From the NCBI GenBank assembly GCA_948567375.1, contig OX419756.1, positions 52,776,333-52,840,332 of the forward strand: a DNA stretch of 64,000 nucleotides, written 5' to 3'. A model generated the notes under the pieces. It saw only the letters and a program-made list of their open reading frames with translations. It was not told where the DNA came from and searched no databases. Below, piece by piece: positions 47,920 through 59,819 of this stretch. Positions within the stretch are counted from its first letter, which is position 1; each line of letters begins with the position of its first letter. The position numbers and the translations under genes are program-made. Source of the stretch: Lunularia cruciata (Eukaryota; Streptophyta; Marchantiopsida; Lunulariales; Lunulariaceae).

Positions 47920-49620
47920 CCTAATTTAGGCTTGAAGTTGTTGGATGTAGCAAAGTGTTACCCAATTTACACTTGAGGGCACTGGATGGTGCTAGGTGTT
48001 GCTCCATTTAGGGTCAAAGTTGCTAGATGGTGCTCAGTCTCACCCGCTGTGAAGTAAAAGTTGTTGGATGGAACTCAGTGAAACCCACTATTTATAGGAT
48101 TTTCAAATATTAATATCTGCAAATTTCAGGGTGGCACCAATTGATGCTTAAGAGTAGACACTAGTGGGCATTGGGAGCCATCTAATAGAGTGTTTAAATT
48201 TGGGTGGTGCTTGTCAGTGCTCAACTGTGCTACGTGTTGGCATGCGGAGGCACTTAAGGCCGCTATTTCTTTAAATTAATGTTTGGGTGTGCTGGTTGGT
48301 GATATGGCATACCACATGTTGCCATTGATTCACACTGATTATTATAATTTTTGCTTCCCAAATTAGGGTTCTTTCTACTCAAATACAAATTTAGTATGTG
48401 TGAATATACTTATATTTTTGTCATGTAGGGGCTATATAAACCCTCAGCTTACACATATGTTTCACATTTTGGGAATTGAGCCATTTTGGGGAGTCATCGG
48501 GCAAGAACCATTTGCACTTGAGCTTCATGGATGTCTGTAGGAGGAGGTGTAATTTCCAGTTTTTTAGAATTTTTGAGTTTCAAAGGGTGTACCTGTTCAA
48601 TTTCAAGTGCTGTTTGGGCAGAACAAGGAGTTTGAGTAGGGAGTTCAAGAGAGTTTTTTTATTTGAAAACAAGATTACCCAATTTTCAGTTTGGGACCAG
48701 AATACAAAATTTCATAAGAGAGGAGAGGAGGATTCAAAATTAGGAAGGAGCGGAGAGGATTTGAGAGTAGTTTTTTAACACAAGGGAGAAGGGAGAGGAG
48801 AGCAAGGAACCAAAATTTATTGTTCCTACATTTACATATCTATGGCAAAAGTATGGGGTTATGAGAAGATTTTTTTCGGTCCAAACATGAGAAATACTCA
48901 AGAAGGAGATTGGCTCATTGGATTTCATACCATCCAACACCATATGAACTTCATCAAATGGTGTTGGCTCAATAAACATCAGATTTGAATTGCTATAGCT
49001 GGAATTAGCAAGGTCAATCTCAATGCAATCAAGCTCAAAATTACACTTGGCCTTCATTAGCCATATCCAGAGGTATTATTCTGGCCTTCTTAAGTTTTGT
49101 TTCTCCATTTTCACTATAGTTGTTTTCACCGTTTATGTATTGCTTCCCTTTTAGGTGTTGCAATTATCAGCTCCTACAAGTGTCACCCAGTGCCATCTGC
49201 ATCAGTCTGGCAATGCCATCTTGCACCATCCCATGTCTATGGGCATTGCCTTGCATCACCCATAGTTTAAACCCTAAACCCTTATGTCCCATAGCGCCTA
49301 CAAGCATCACTTGCTGCCACCGTGACCCTTTTTTTGTAAAACCTTGTCCTACAATGGTGCTCAATGTAGCTATGCCTCTATAGCACCATCTATGGGTGTC
49401 TACTCACGTCTTTGGGTGTTGGTCTATGCTCTATGTTGCAATGCCCCGCGTTGGATGCCATGGCACCTATTTAGCAATGCCGGCAGGCATCACCTCACGG
49501 CAATCCAACCATCAAACCTTGTCTCGTGGTGAGAACAAGCACTGTCCCATGGTATCCATACATTTTTTTCCTGTCCAAGTGCACCATCAAGCGGCACCCA
49601 CCATCTTCCTATGTGAGGAT
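47920..49620 (+). other. Non-coding stretch rich in GTGC/GGCA and TGCC motifs
   Basis: Degenerate repetition of GGATGGTGCT-type (47.93-48.24 kb) and GCATTGCC/GCATCACC-type strings (49.15-49.50 kb). CTATATAAACCC near 48431, followed by a GC-moderate transcribed-looking segment, could be a TATA box. The 100-codon frame at 48476-48778 shows no domain. It may be LTR or leader sequence of an unrecognised element. Confidence 0.35.
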
Positions 49621-50012
49621 TGAAGTTAAAGTATTTTTTTCTTGGTGGTTTTTGCGGGTTCTTCTATGTATTGAGTTTGTGAGTACTTGAGACAAGAATT
49701 CCTGCACATGATTGGTGAAAGGGAGAAAATTTCAATTGACTGTGAATATAGTTAGAGATGCACTAGTTATGCCAAGGGGGAGAACACCAAGATAGAGGAC
49801 TGTTCCTTACACTACTGCTTCAGATTGGTTTCCACAAGAGGCAGGGTTGCAAAAAGGCATCTTGGAAGGCAATGTGTGTATCCTACTTTTAGGGCATTCT
49901 TCTAGTTGATAAGTGCACTTGTAGCACCAACTATTAGGCCCAAGATTGTACATGAGCATTTGGTTCTCAACACCAAGACAAAGTTGAGGAGATTTAGTTT
50001 GGAGTATTATGA

Positions 50013-52172
50013 TTGGGAGAGTTAGCATTTAGAGTTATCATTGCTGAGGTGAGGAGTTTGAAAAGCAAATTGAGGGTACCTAAGGAGCACAATTTCACCT
50101 TCCTTGGGCAGATAATCACTCATCTCTTCATGGAGAGAGGTTTCATTCATGAGGAAGAATTGATGTACTTGAGTGCTAGAGAGGATGAGATTATACGAGA
50201 GGAAGAGAATGATGATGATCATGATAATGCAGATAGCTTGGACAAGGAGAGAGTGCTGATGATGGAGAGGATGAGTAAGAAGACAAGGACAGTTTGTGAT
50301 TGATTAGAGTTAAGTTTTGGTATATATTTCTATATACCAAATTTATAGTGTATATATCATTATTGGAGTCAATAAATGAGTTAATTTAACATGCCTTAAT
50401 TAATGAACTTGTGTATTTACTTGATTCAAAAGTGAATATTACTTGATGGATGACTAAATGTACCACTTGTGAATAAGTGTTCAACAGATTCATGTTGAGA
50501 CACATGCCTTACAAGTAGTGAGGTTAGGTCGTGATAGTTATAGGGAGAGAGTTCCTTCTCGATCTTCATCCTTTGAGATAGCTCCTTCTCCCTCTTCTTC
50601 CCCTTCTCTCCTTTCTTTGTTTGTAAAGGATGCACCTCTCTCCATCAACTGCATAGTACCTTCACCCTCTTCTTGTTCTATTGACATCACGTGTGTTTTA
50701 GATGATTGTGTTCTAGTCGCTGAGGAGGGAGAGAGATATCTGGATGAGCATGAGAGGTGATTGGAGAGTGTAGAGGAGCAAGAGAGATTAGTGCTTGAGC
50801 ACAAGAGGCAATTGGAGAGTGTAGAAGAGTGAGAGAGATTAGCACTTGAGCATGAGAGGCGATTGGAGAGCTTTGAGGAGCATGGTAGATTGTTAGTAGA
50901 GAGAGAGAGACTCCTTTGTGAGTGAGAGGATACTCTTGCTGCAAAGGAGGAGAGACATTTGACCTTTATTACTTTTGAGATAGAGAGAGAGCAAAGATTA
51001 GCTGACTTGGACTTGGACATCCTAGGTGCCGCTACCATGGCTGATGGTTTATAGGATCCAATTACAAAATAAGGCACAAGAGTTAGCCTTTGCTATGGAG
51101 ATGTGCAAGATTACACATGTTTAGGAAGAGGAGAGTGAGAGTAGTCTAGCTCAAGTGAGGGCTTGTGTGGCTTATCTTGGACAAAGATTACATAGTATTG
51201 CTCACCAGATCCATAACCATAGTGAGATGGAGATCCAAACCGATGCCACCCTTGTGGTAAATGCCACCTATGTGTTACCACATAGTGTGGAGACTGAGAG
51301 GACTCAAACTGAGTTTAGAGAGAGGCTTAGTCTATTAGGAGGGTATATTCCACATATTCTCTTCCCATGCTTCCTATAGAAGAAGATTATTGTTATGCAT
51401 GTTAGTTATTTGGCATCATTATGGGGTTCATGGTAGCACCATTTTTTGTGCATAGAAGAGCTGGATGATTAGGTATGGTTGGTACCCTCACACATAATCA
51501 GGGCCTATAGGGTGGGTTGCATGTCTTGGTGGTTGCCATTTCATCCAATTCTGTTTGCTACGCTTTGGGGTTATCTTGTGGATAGATCTTACTCCGGATG
51601 GAGTGGAGTGGTTGGAACTCCCAAAGAGAGTTCACACCGGTTCTTGCCTCATAGCATGTTTTTGTTCTATAGATGTCCAATGAGATGGTAAGTTTAGAGG
51701 ACTTAGAGTTAGATCATATGAACATCTCACTTCATTAGGTTTACCTCTTCATGATATTTTGATCTTGGACAGCTATGCATATTCTTATTATAGGAAACAT
51801 CCACATGGTGCTATCTATCCTATCCACTTCAATCCTTATAGGGTAGAGAGAGCATCATACACTTGGTCATCTAACCCTTTGATGAGTGCTTTGGACAGAT
51901 TTGTCCATGATGATAGGCATACTCTTAGTTGGGCAGAAGCAGAATGGAGATCCGATAGATTGAGTTCTTTTAGTAGTGACCCATATTCTCTTCTTGGTAG
52001 CATTATCAAGCATAGAGACTTGGATGAGAGCAAGTGGCTCCTTTGGTGGTCATTGAGTCCATTTAGGATTCAACATCATGTATACCGTTGTAGACTTGAG
52101 GATGCAATACCAACACTTAGACACCATGCTACATCTTCCTTATCTTCTTCACCTCCTTCTGCTCTAGCATAG
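50013..52172 (+). pseudogene. Decayed coiled-coil protein gene, element-like
   Basis: A chain of plus-strand open segments, broken by stops, looks like one former gene. The first (to 50303) has L-R-V-P-K-E-H-N-F-T-F-L-G-Q and an acidic run. Next comes a Ser-rich piece and then an E/R/L-rich coiled coil (about 50.74-51.00 kb) containing the 51-bp repeats. After that come Q-E-L-A-F-A-M-E-M-C and H-S-E-M-E-I-Q-T-D (to 51379), and an open C-terminal part (51759-52172) rich in W, Y, H and S that ends in a Ser/Pro tail. I recognise no family. Position among elements and the state of decay suggest a transposon-associated ORF. Confidence 0.45.
50744..50896 (+). repeat. Three tandem 51-bp units (17-residue coiled coil)
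   Basis: Units begin GAGCATGAGAGG or GAGCACAAGAGG and contain TTGGAGAG...GAG...GATTAG. Each encodes about E-H-E-R-R-L-E-S-V-E-E-Q-E-R-L-V-L, strongly helical and charged. The 51-bp period keeps the frame, so it expanded while the gene was coding. Confidence 0.75.
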
Positions 52173-52319
52173 TGACATGTTTTAGTGGCTCTACATTTAT
52201 ATACATCTTATGTACATTTAGAAAATTTATACACATCTTATGTACTATTAGTTTTCTCAAAATTTTATCACTTGTTCTTAATTTCTCCTTGTCAAACTCT
52301 CATATCCATTTTCATGTGT

Positions 52320-52710
52320 TTTGATTACTTGTGCCCGGCATCAAACCGTGCGTCACTTAGTGCCTATGCACACTACCCACAAACAATGAGCACCATTGCG
52401 CATCACCCTTAACAAAACTGGCCAACCTCCCTGAACCCTAGGGGCATTGAGCATCAGCCCACGGCATTGGCGCCTACATGCACTATCCATATGCATCACT
52501 CAATGCCTACACGTGGCATTGAACATCAATCAAAACCCACCTAGTGCCACTCCTATCAATGCAAATGTTGGAGTGCGGCACTCTATGGCATTGGGCATCA
52601 TGGGGTGGCATTAGGTGGCATAAAGTACCAATGGGCATAATGTCAAGTGCCGACAAGCAGCAATTAGCACTAATGAGCGACATCCTTTTCCATAGTGATA
52701 ATAGAGAGTC
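52320..52710. repeat. Degenerate GGCATTGAGCATCA-type block
   Basis: Imperfect repeats of GCATTGGGCAT/GCACTA strings, like those at 49.15-49.5 kb and 45.15-45.3 kb. No frame. Confidence 0.45.
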
Positions 52711-52839
52711 TTAATCAAGTTTATTAAACTCATCTTTATTAGAAACATAATCAAGTTACATTGTGGTATGCTATTTGCTATCACTATAGTATGATGAATT
52801 TGGAGTAGGATCCACATGTTGAACTTCAGTTAGCACTTT

Positions 52840-54510
52840 AAAATATGGGCTTATTTCTTCAAGAGATTTTCTTGCTTATAGGAGACTCATTTTGATTTTG
52901 TGAGTGCATTTTGACTATAAACTCTTCTCCTTGAATTTGCGTTTGTCTACCCTAGCTTTTACTTTATGTACACTCAATTTCTTCTCAGTTTCAACTTTCA
53001 TCTTCTTTGTCTCTAATCTAACAAGCTCAACTTCCATTTTCATCAATATTTTCTCTTCTTTTCTCATGTTGGTTACTTCTAGTTCAGCTAGTCATAATCT
53101 CTCCTTGGATTCTATAGTATCTGCATTCAACATGGTAATTTTTGCTTAATCTTGAGATGATGACATACTAGGTGGCATTCAAGATACCTTACTTGTTGAT
53201 ATTCCACCTTTTCTCCACTTTGGATCATATTTTCCTTCTTGGTCAAGGAAAGGACACTCGGACCCATCCTTTGTAGAAGTTAAAGGAGGTGGTGTACCAA
53301 AAGGTGTCTCCTTTATTGGTGCAACATATGGTGACTCATCCTTGGGTGATCGGATTCCATTCTCCATGTAAACACTAGGTATACTTTCCACCCCTTGGGT
53401 GTTTGGGACAAGTTGGGGGCACAAGTCCGGAAGCACCACCTTTAGAGGAGATGGGAATTGAGAGCTCTCCTCCTTTGCATCTTCATGGGATTTCAATCTC
53501 CCAAACTTACCATAGCAGGTGGACTAATGTTTGCTTGGTTCCCAAACATGGCTTCCACTCTAGCAAAATGCAGGCACATTCCATTCAATTTATCTTCTAT
53601 ATTTTTCCACCCTTTGCCATATTCCTTCTTTGTGAGACCCCCATAGACTTATTCTTAAGCTCCCAAGTTTCTTTGTACAATTTCATGTACCTCAACCATT
53701 TCTTGTAAAGCCGGTCACTTATCATAGAAGTAGGAAATCCTTGCTCCTCTCGGATAAAAAATGTCACCATGAAACTAAAAGCTGTTGATTTCTAAATGGG
53801 CTTGTTGCAATTCCCACCATGAATCTATGCAAAATGCTTGATCCTCTAAATAATCCAGGATTTGGCCATAATGGTGCATTGCCATGCAAACCATTCATCC
53901 TCTTTGGTTTTGCCGAGCATGGTAGAAATCATCCTCAAACAGTTCTCCAAATTTCGTTAATGGTTTTTCAAGTTGCAAACCCAGAGGTGAGTCTATAAGT
54001 TTTGGATTTGCATCCAAAAGTGAGCCTCTTGCACTATAACAACGTACTTGATCTCCCATTGCTAAAATTTTGTTGCACTTTTGGAGTAAAATTCCTCAAT
54101 CCCCAATCATTTCTTGGTTGCCGTAGAGCAACACAGATCATTTTCCATAACTTGCACTATCTTTTGCCGCTCTAATTTGTGGAAATGAACCACCACACCA
54201 ATGAAAAACTACCAAGCCACCATTTACTTGATTGACAAAGGGAGCATTTGCACTTGGGATGGTAAATTTGAGTTGAGAATTTGAATAGTTGAGAGCGGGC
54301 ATTTTGGATCCGCCAAAAATTTCATAAATCCCACTCCAGGACCAACTCACCCAACCACACGGCCATCCTCTCAAGAAACCATGTTCCCTCTTCTGACAAT
54401 CATTTATTTTGCTACGGCATTCCTAAACCTCTGTAACCTAGTGCCTGATTCTCATAAATGAAAGCAACTTGGATGAAATACATTGTAACTGATTTTACAA
54501 AGCGTTCATT
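52840..54510 (-). mobile_element. Harbinger-like element, copy 2: head and decayed ORF
   Basis: The head (54510-53990) is the inverted partner of 44650-45150. Minus-strand open pieces continue leftward: L-G-L-Q-L-E-K-P-L-T-K-F-G-E-L (about 53.97 kb), W-W-E-L-Q-Q-A-H-L-E-I (about 53.81 kb), E-Y-G-K-G-W-K-N-I-E-D-K-L (about 53.61 kb), a Pro-rich part (53496-53179), and a Lys/Glu coiled coil with M-R-K-E-E-K-I-L-M-K-M-E (about 53.1-52.95 kb). Stops interrupt it. I read it as the second (non-transposase) ORF of the same element family as copy 1. That is inference, and I see no clear Myb/SANT tryptophan set. Confidence 0.45.
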
Positions 54511-54689
54511 TATTATCGGGGAAAAAGGCAACATGTTGAGCCAAGAGGGAGGATCATGATGGAAGATGGAGCTCCTAAAAACAACTAAGGGAAACGGCAA
54601 TGTGTTGAGCCAAGGAGGTTGAATTTGATGATGACTTAAATAAACCTAGGTTGAATAGGCTAGTTACAATTAGGGTTTGACATAAGATA

Positions 54690-55290
54690 ATGTGAATATA
54701 TGTTGTGCTTTACATCTTGTAGAGAATCAAATGATGGTTTGCAAGGTGAAGCAATAGACATTAGATATCATTTTATTAGATAACCAGTGTTTAATAAGAC
54801 AATTAAGTTAGTCAAGATTGATTGTAAACTCAATCCAAATGAGGCTCTTACCAAATTGATTCCTTTGAAGAGTTTTTTCAACATTGTACTACAATGCGGG
54901 TTTTGCACATGGAGCCCAAGTAGGTACACTTAGCTTTTATTTTATCCTTATATATATGATAGTATTATATCCTGATTAGGCTATGGCTTAGTTCTAGTTA
55001 ACTCTTATTTATTTATAGAGAGGCCTAGGCCTAGGTTTCTTTCTAGGACTTCCCATTGAATATGCATATGATAATCAGAGTAACAACCATAAATATCAGA
55101 GTAACTATGGTCTTAGGGATACACCTAAGACCAGAATCAACGGGGAGATTGTTAGGTTTAACTCTTGGTCTGAGTTTACTCTACTAATCTTGCACTACAT
55201 GTGTTTCCTAGGTTAGGCCACTAGCAATGTGCATATGGTTCAGGTTTTGAGCTTTGGTGGTTCTATCTTGGTTGCTCGGTTGGCCAATTG
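54690..55290 (+). mobile_element. 3' end of a second Ty1-copia copy
   Basis: The plus strand carries the RNase H tail (R-Y-H-F-I-R, then L-V-K-I-D-C-K-L-N-P-N-E-A-L-T-K, near 54.76-54.87 kb), a spacer and the purine tract ACGGGGAGAT. A TGTTAGGTTTAACTC LTR start follows at 55150. The spacer (TAGTTCTAGTTAACTCT, TTTCTTTCTAGGACTT) matches the corresponding part of the 6374-14153 element, so both belong to one family. The right end of the LTR is not clear, the 5' part is absent, and the copy is broken. Confidence 0.75.
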
Positions 55291-55454
55291 AGTATGTTGG
55301 CTCCTGGGCTGTGTTGTGCAATTTTTGGTAGGGTTCAATTGTAGGTTTACAGTAGTGTTTTGAGGTTGGATATGTTTTTTCCATTTAAAGGAAATCAACC
55401 ATCCTCCAAACTCACCTCCCCATTCAACTCCAAATCCCACAACAATACAGACAT

Positions 55455-55665
55455 CTCTTATGATCCTTATTGCCACTCCAATGAAGTTTGTAAATCTGGT
55501 GCACACTCTTGACACAAAAACTCATGTCCAATCACCACCACAAAATGAACACATTATTGGAGTGGGGATAGGAATACACATTGTCACTCCAATGAACTCC
55601 ATAGATTTGGTACTCACTCTTGACCCCTCACTCAGGTCCAATGAACACCAAAACCTGAGATCTTC
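55455..55665 (+). repeat. Diverged tandem duplication, ~110-bp unit
   Basis: ATTGCCACTCCAATGAAGTT...CACTCTTGAC...TCCAATCACCACCAAAA is followed by ATTGTCACTCCAATGAACTC...CACTCTTGAC...TCCAATGAACACCAAAA. Confidence 0.7.
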
Positions 55666-55759
55666 TGCCACAAGAATCTAAATGCATCTCAAAGGGACTA
55701 TCAAATCACCACCGTCAATCTGTATCTGGAATGTACACAAGACAACAGGTTATTATATA

Positions 55760-56740
55760 TTCTTGTCTTGAATAGAGTTGCAATTTATCTTAAACTTGGC
55801 GTGCAAGAACCCCATCCAATGTCCTTTACCCCGGTCCGATTGTTCCTTGTCCTTGTCCAAAACTGTGCAATCAAAATTCCCTTGATTTGCTTAAGCACGC
55901 AAGTACCCTTTCATCACACTAATAATTTCATGGACCCATCTCAAACCTATAAAATCCAATCAAAACCCCAATCTTCCAATTCTTGCATATCAAATTATGA
56001 TCTTCAAGGCCAAGGACCCTCAAGTTAATGCATGTCATCTTACCAAGACCACAGCCAGGTTGCTGACTTTGACTGCAGATCACACTCAAAAACAAACCTT
56101 AAAAAACGCGCTGTACACAACATGCAGGACGATAATGTTGGTTGTGGAAGAGCCGCATCTCTGGCCAATAAGGAGTTTCAGGGTTTCTCCTTCTCCCATT
56201 CGATTTCTGACAAACCCATAAGTTAGACGTAAGAACCGTCATGTAAATATAATAAAACCCGGGTTGAGTAGGGAAAATCGAGGGAGCGAGAAGATGCCAA
56301 AATGAGTTTTCCTGTAGTGTAGAGCATTTAAATTCCTATGGAACCCCATCCATAGGAATTGCAGAGAGTTAATGTTTGGGAAGTATTCAATCTAGAGTTT
56401 TATAATATAACTAGAGTATATAATGTAAATAGGGTAGATAATATAACTAGAGTTTCCAGAGTGGCTTGACTCTTATCCCAAACAGAGAGAGAGGATGTAG
56501 AGAAAAATCCCAAGAAAAGGGAGAAGACAATTTAGTTTCGCCTGCCTAGTTACTGTCAGGTCCACACAGAAATTTGTGAATATGTAATTGATTACATATT
56601 GGATTGATCTTGTTGTTTTTCCTCCGCATTTTGAGTGTTTTCATGTTAAACTCTGTTGTCTTGTGTTGCTTTTCAGTTTATTTCGCTTTCAATTTAAATT
56701 TCTTTCTTTTTTATTCAAATTGAATCATCGGTCGATAATC
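55760..56740. other. Spacer with anonymous open frames
   Basis: Frames of 64-86 codons at 55768-56028, 55997-56221 and 56032-56226 show no domain. A TATAATATAACTAGAGT motif recurs near 56400-56460. Nothing further is supported. Confidence 0.4.
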
Positions 56741-56750
56741 ATGCGTGAAG

Positions 56751-56951
56751 CCTATCGGGCACAACAGATAACACTAGTAGCAGTGATCCCACGCAAATTG
56801 CAAAACACACATGATATAGGAGACGTCGATGTAGCTTTGTAATTCGTAATCTTGTGGGAAAGCTATTGGGCCCAAGAGATAACACTAATAGCAGTGATCC
56901 AAACGCAAATTGCAAAACGCACATGATATAGGAGACGTCGATGTAGCTTTC
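56751..56951 (+). repeat. Tandem repeat, two copies of ~112 bp
   Basis: AACACTAGTAGCAGTGATCC (56770) recurs at 56881 with one change, and GATATAGGAGACGTCGATGT (56813) recurs at 56925. Both copies end in ACGTCGATGTAGCTTT. Confidence 0.82.
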
Positions 56952-58940
56952 AAACGGATTACAGGTGAGAATCTCTGATTGATTGAAAATGGAGGCGCAG
57001 CAAGCAAAAGACTGTCGGACAGCGAGTTGATCATTTCGTTGTAACGTAGAACTTGGATTTAAATTTTGAATTCTTCAAGCTGTAAAGCTGCAGCTGCACG
57101 AGAATCGGATTTCTGCAGCAAGTTTTGCTTGCTGTAGGCACATAAAAGGAGCGCGGTTTTACCTTCCTGGATTGCTGGGGTCAAATCCTCCAAGCTCAAT
57201 ACTGTATTCTACCACTTACAGAACAATGGTGGGTGTCAATCATTGTCAGGATACATACGGGAGTTTGATTTCCAATATGGAGCCATGCAATGCAGACAAG
57301 AGTTAATTGTTCTCAAGCTATCTATCAAGATGATAAAACTACATTGCAGGAGTTACGATTAAATAGAGGTGACCATGTAAAGAGGCATTAGACGAAGTCA
57401 TCAGAATCACTGCATGTTCTCTTCGAGGAACATGCTGATTCAGGTGTTGTTGGACAGAACGTACGACAGGAAAAGGCTGTGCCAAATTTATTTTGGAAAA
57501 AGATAGCAAGATTTAGAAAGTACTCACTCTCTTGCAGGTGAAGTTAAGAAGGCACAATCTTTGTTGCAACCTTCAATAGTACTTTGATTTGCGATGACCG
57601 ATTGCGTGTGGCAAGCGTCGCCAAATGCATGTGATAGGGTCAGTACAAGCAAGAGTGAAAACTTTGCTCTGATTCTTTTGCGACGGGGACATATCATGAT
57701 GGAGGAACGTATACTTGTTGAGTGTCTTTGTCATGCAGTTTTCCCCATCATGTATCATTCAGTACGCTACTAGAAGGTACCCATATAAATCACGAACTGC
57801 AAGCATCTAACCAACGAAGTCTACATGTGAGTATTTAGAGAGTCTAGATAGAATGTAGATAGCACAAGCTAGTTTAGCTCTAGTTAAAATTTAGTGTGAT
57901 ATTTAAGTTTAACGAAAAAATGTAATATTATCTGAGATTCTTGAGTTTATTTTTAATCTGTTATTAATTGAGAGGTAAATACATCTGAATTCCTATACTT
58001 CATAAATTCAAAATTTTCAAAAAATAATTTTTCTTTAATTTGATAAAAATATTGTGGGGAAAGATATATTTCTTGTATGTATATATTATATATTATATTT
58101 TATATGTAATTCTTAATATAATTTTCTTAAAGCTAATTAATAATTTCAGTTCAATGAAAATTAAATTAGTTTCAATTTAAGTATAAATTTTATTATCATT
58201 ATATGATATATTATAGAATCGAGAACCTCTTTCCAAAAGACAAAATCAATTAAACTTAGAATGGTAAAATTTTAAACTAATTATCTAACTTTCCATCTTT
58301 AAAGTGCGATATATTTAGATTAGTCTAGATTCAATGAATAGGTTGATTCAAGCAAACACTCAATACAGGTTTTAAAGAAACGAAGCACGGGAGTGATTTT
58401 CTGTGTCCTCCTTTACTCTTACATTCTTTTGATGTTCTTAGAAAATTTCTAGAGATTGGTGTGCTACCGTAGCACTGGGGTTAGATCTACTAGAATCTAA
58501 AATTTGCCGGCCCACTAGGATCGCTTCTGTGTGGTGTGAGTAGGATTTATGTATACTCCACTAGTTTATTTTCGATGTTCAAGTATTGCAAAGGGGAATT
58601 TAGAGTCATTTAGAGTCATTTAGAGTGTCACTATCCTGAACTATATGGAGAAGTTTAGTTCGTGAGGTCTAAATTTTATGCATATCGGAAAATATGTAGT
58701 TGAAGAATCTTAGACTGAAGTCGTTTGAGCTCGGGTTGTACTTGAATCTGGCTGCATTACACAAGACTTAAGATTACTAGGGGTAGAGTAGACGGAGTAT
58801 GGCTCTGCAAAAGTTTCAGAAGTATATGAGTCCACCGTCATCTAAGTGCCAACTCTGCACCTTGTAATGAAGAGTATGAATCTTCATGGGATATTGGTAG
58901 TATTTCATGACTTGGAAATAGCACTAAGATACTGGCCATA
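56952..58940. other. Mixed spacer, AT-rich in the middle
   Basis: 57.0-57.8 kb is balanced in composition and might hold leader or exon DNA (a small minus frame at 57573-57758), but no motif is seen. 57.85-58.35 kb is AT-rich. A TTTAGAGTCA string is repeated near 58600-58620. Confidence 0.4.
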
Positions 58941-58941
58941 G

Positions 58942-59540
58942 GTGGAACTTATCAGAAAACGTCATGAACCATATTCAATCTTCAGCATAACTTTGCTTCA
59001 TAAACCTTATAGTTATTCGCAGCTCAACGGAATATTGCGGGAAGTACATCTTGAAGGATGTCGGATGACAAGGGAGAGGATAGACGGCACTCACTTTGAA
59101 CTGTCTTCGAGACTTCTCTCCGAAGAATCAATTTGACAATAGACTGAAGCGAGAGACTTCGATATCAAGGCGTTCATTGGGGTTGTTGATCACCTTACCT
59201 GTCGAGCTCAGTCAAGTAACTGCCAAAACATCGCTCTTGGAGTTATTGAGCGCTCGAAATCGATATCCAATTTAATGCGCACCGTAGTGGTTTGCAGGAG
59301 CTTACGTTTCCTAGTAAGCCTGTTGTGAACCCTTTTTGAGCCTGTGATGGGCTCATCAAGTTGATACGTTTATTCTAGATAGATTGACAATTCTTCATTT
59401 CTTAGGAAGCATGTCTTAGAAAGCTTAAGAAGCATATGCGAGACTGATCATATGAGCTAAACCGAAATGAAATGAAAGTGCTGAATTTAAGCTCCAATAA
59501 CATCAAAATGAATAATTTGTTTTCTTATATCTAGAAGGAT
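58942..59540 (+). pseudogene. Possible leucine-rich-repeat gene relic
   Basis: Open pieces carry I-L-R-E-V-H-L-E-G-C-R-M-T (about 59030-59070) and M-K-V-L-N-L-S-S-N-N-I (59472-59504). Both fit the L-x-x-L-x-L-x-x-(C/N) plan of leucine-rich repeats; upstream, L-K-S-F-E-L-G-L-Y-L-N-L (about 58.71 kb) may be another. Stops and frame changes lie between them. The match is to short consensus only, so this is tentative. Confidence 0.3.
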
Positions 59541-59556
59541 TTTCTCTTACCGGAGC

Positions 59557-59811
59557 TTGAGTTTTGCTTCATGTCTCTCTATTGATTGGGATTCCCGATT
59601 TACTTTGGAGGAGTTTACCCTGGCCCTTCGTCTAAGACTGGAATTACTACATCCTACACTTTTAGTGCTTCTAGAGCAATGCAAGTGCGATCTTCACATG
59701 ACACTCATGGCATCTACACCTTGTATTTGTGCCATAAAGAGAGAGCACCCCAAATTCCACAATGCCATCTTGTACATTTTGACTAAAATCATATGTTCCA
59801 CTCGTTCATAA
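59557..59811 (+). mobile_element. LINE fragment C (C-terminal part), plus strand
   Basis: 84 codons with L-A-L-R-L-R-L-E-L-L-H-P-T-L-L, then C-K-C-D-L-H and C-x2-K-R-E-H-P-K-F-H-N-A. This parallels L-G-L-x-H-P-F / C-E-C-G / HDA of LINE A. It is inverted relative to the neighbouring LINE B. Confidence 0.5.
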
Positions 59812-59819
59812 GTTTAGAT

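Noticed and set aside
51836-52033. Minus-strand frame in the coiled-coil relic
   Set aside because: It is the shadow of the plus-strand open segment, which has the better composition.
55520-55700. Short direct repeats considered as a CRISPR-like array
   Set aside because: Only two diverged units, no equal-length unique spacers, and a eukaryotic setting.
57140-57190. GGTCAAATCC-like string resembling a tRNA T-arm
   Set aside because: No matching D-arm, anticodon stem or acceptor stem could be drawn around it.
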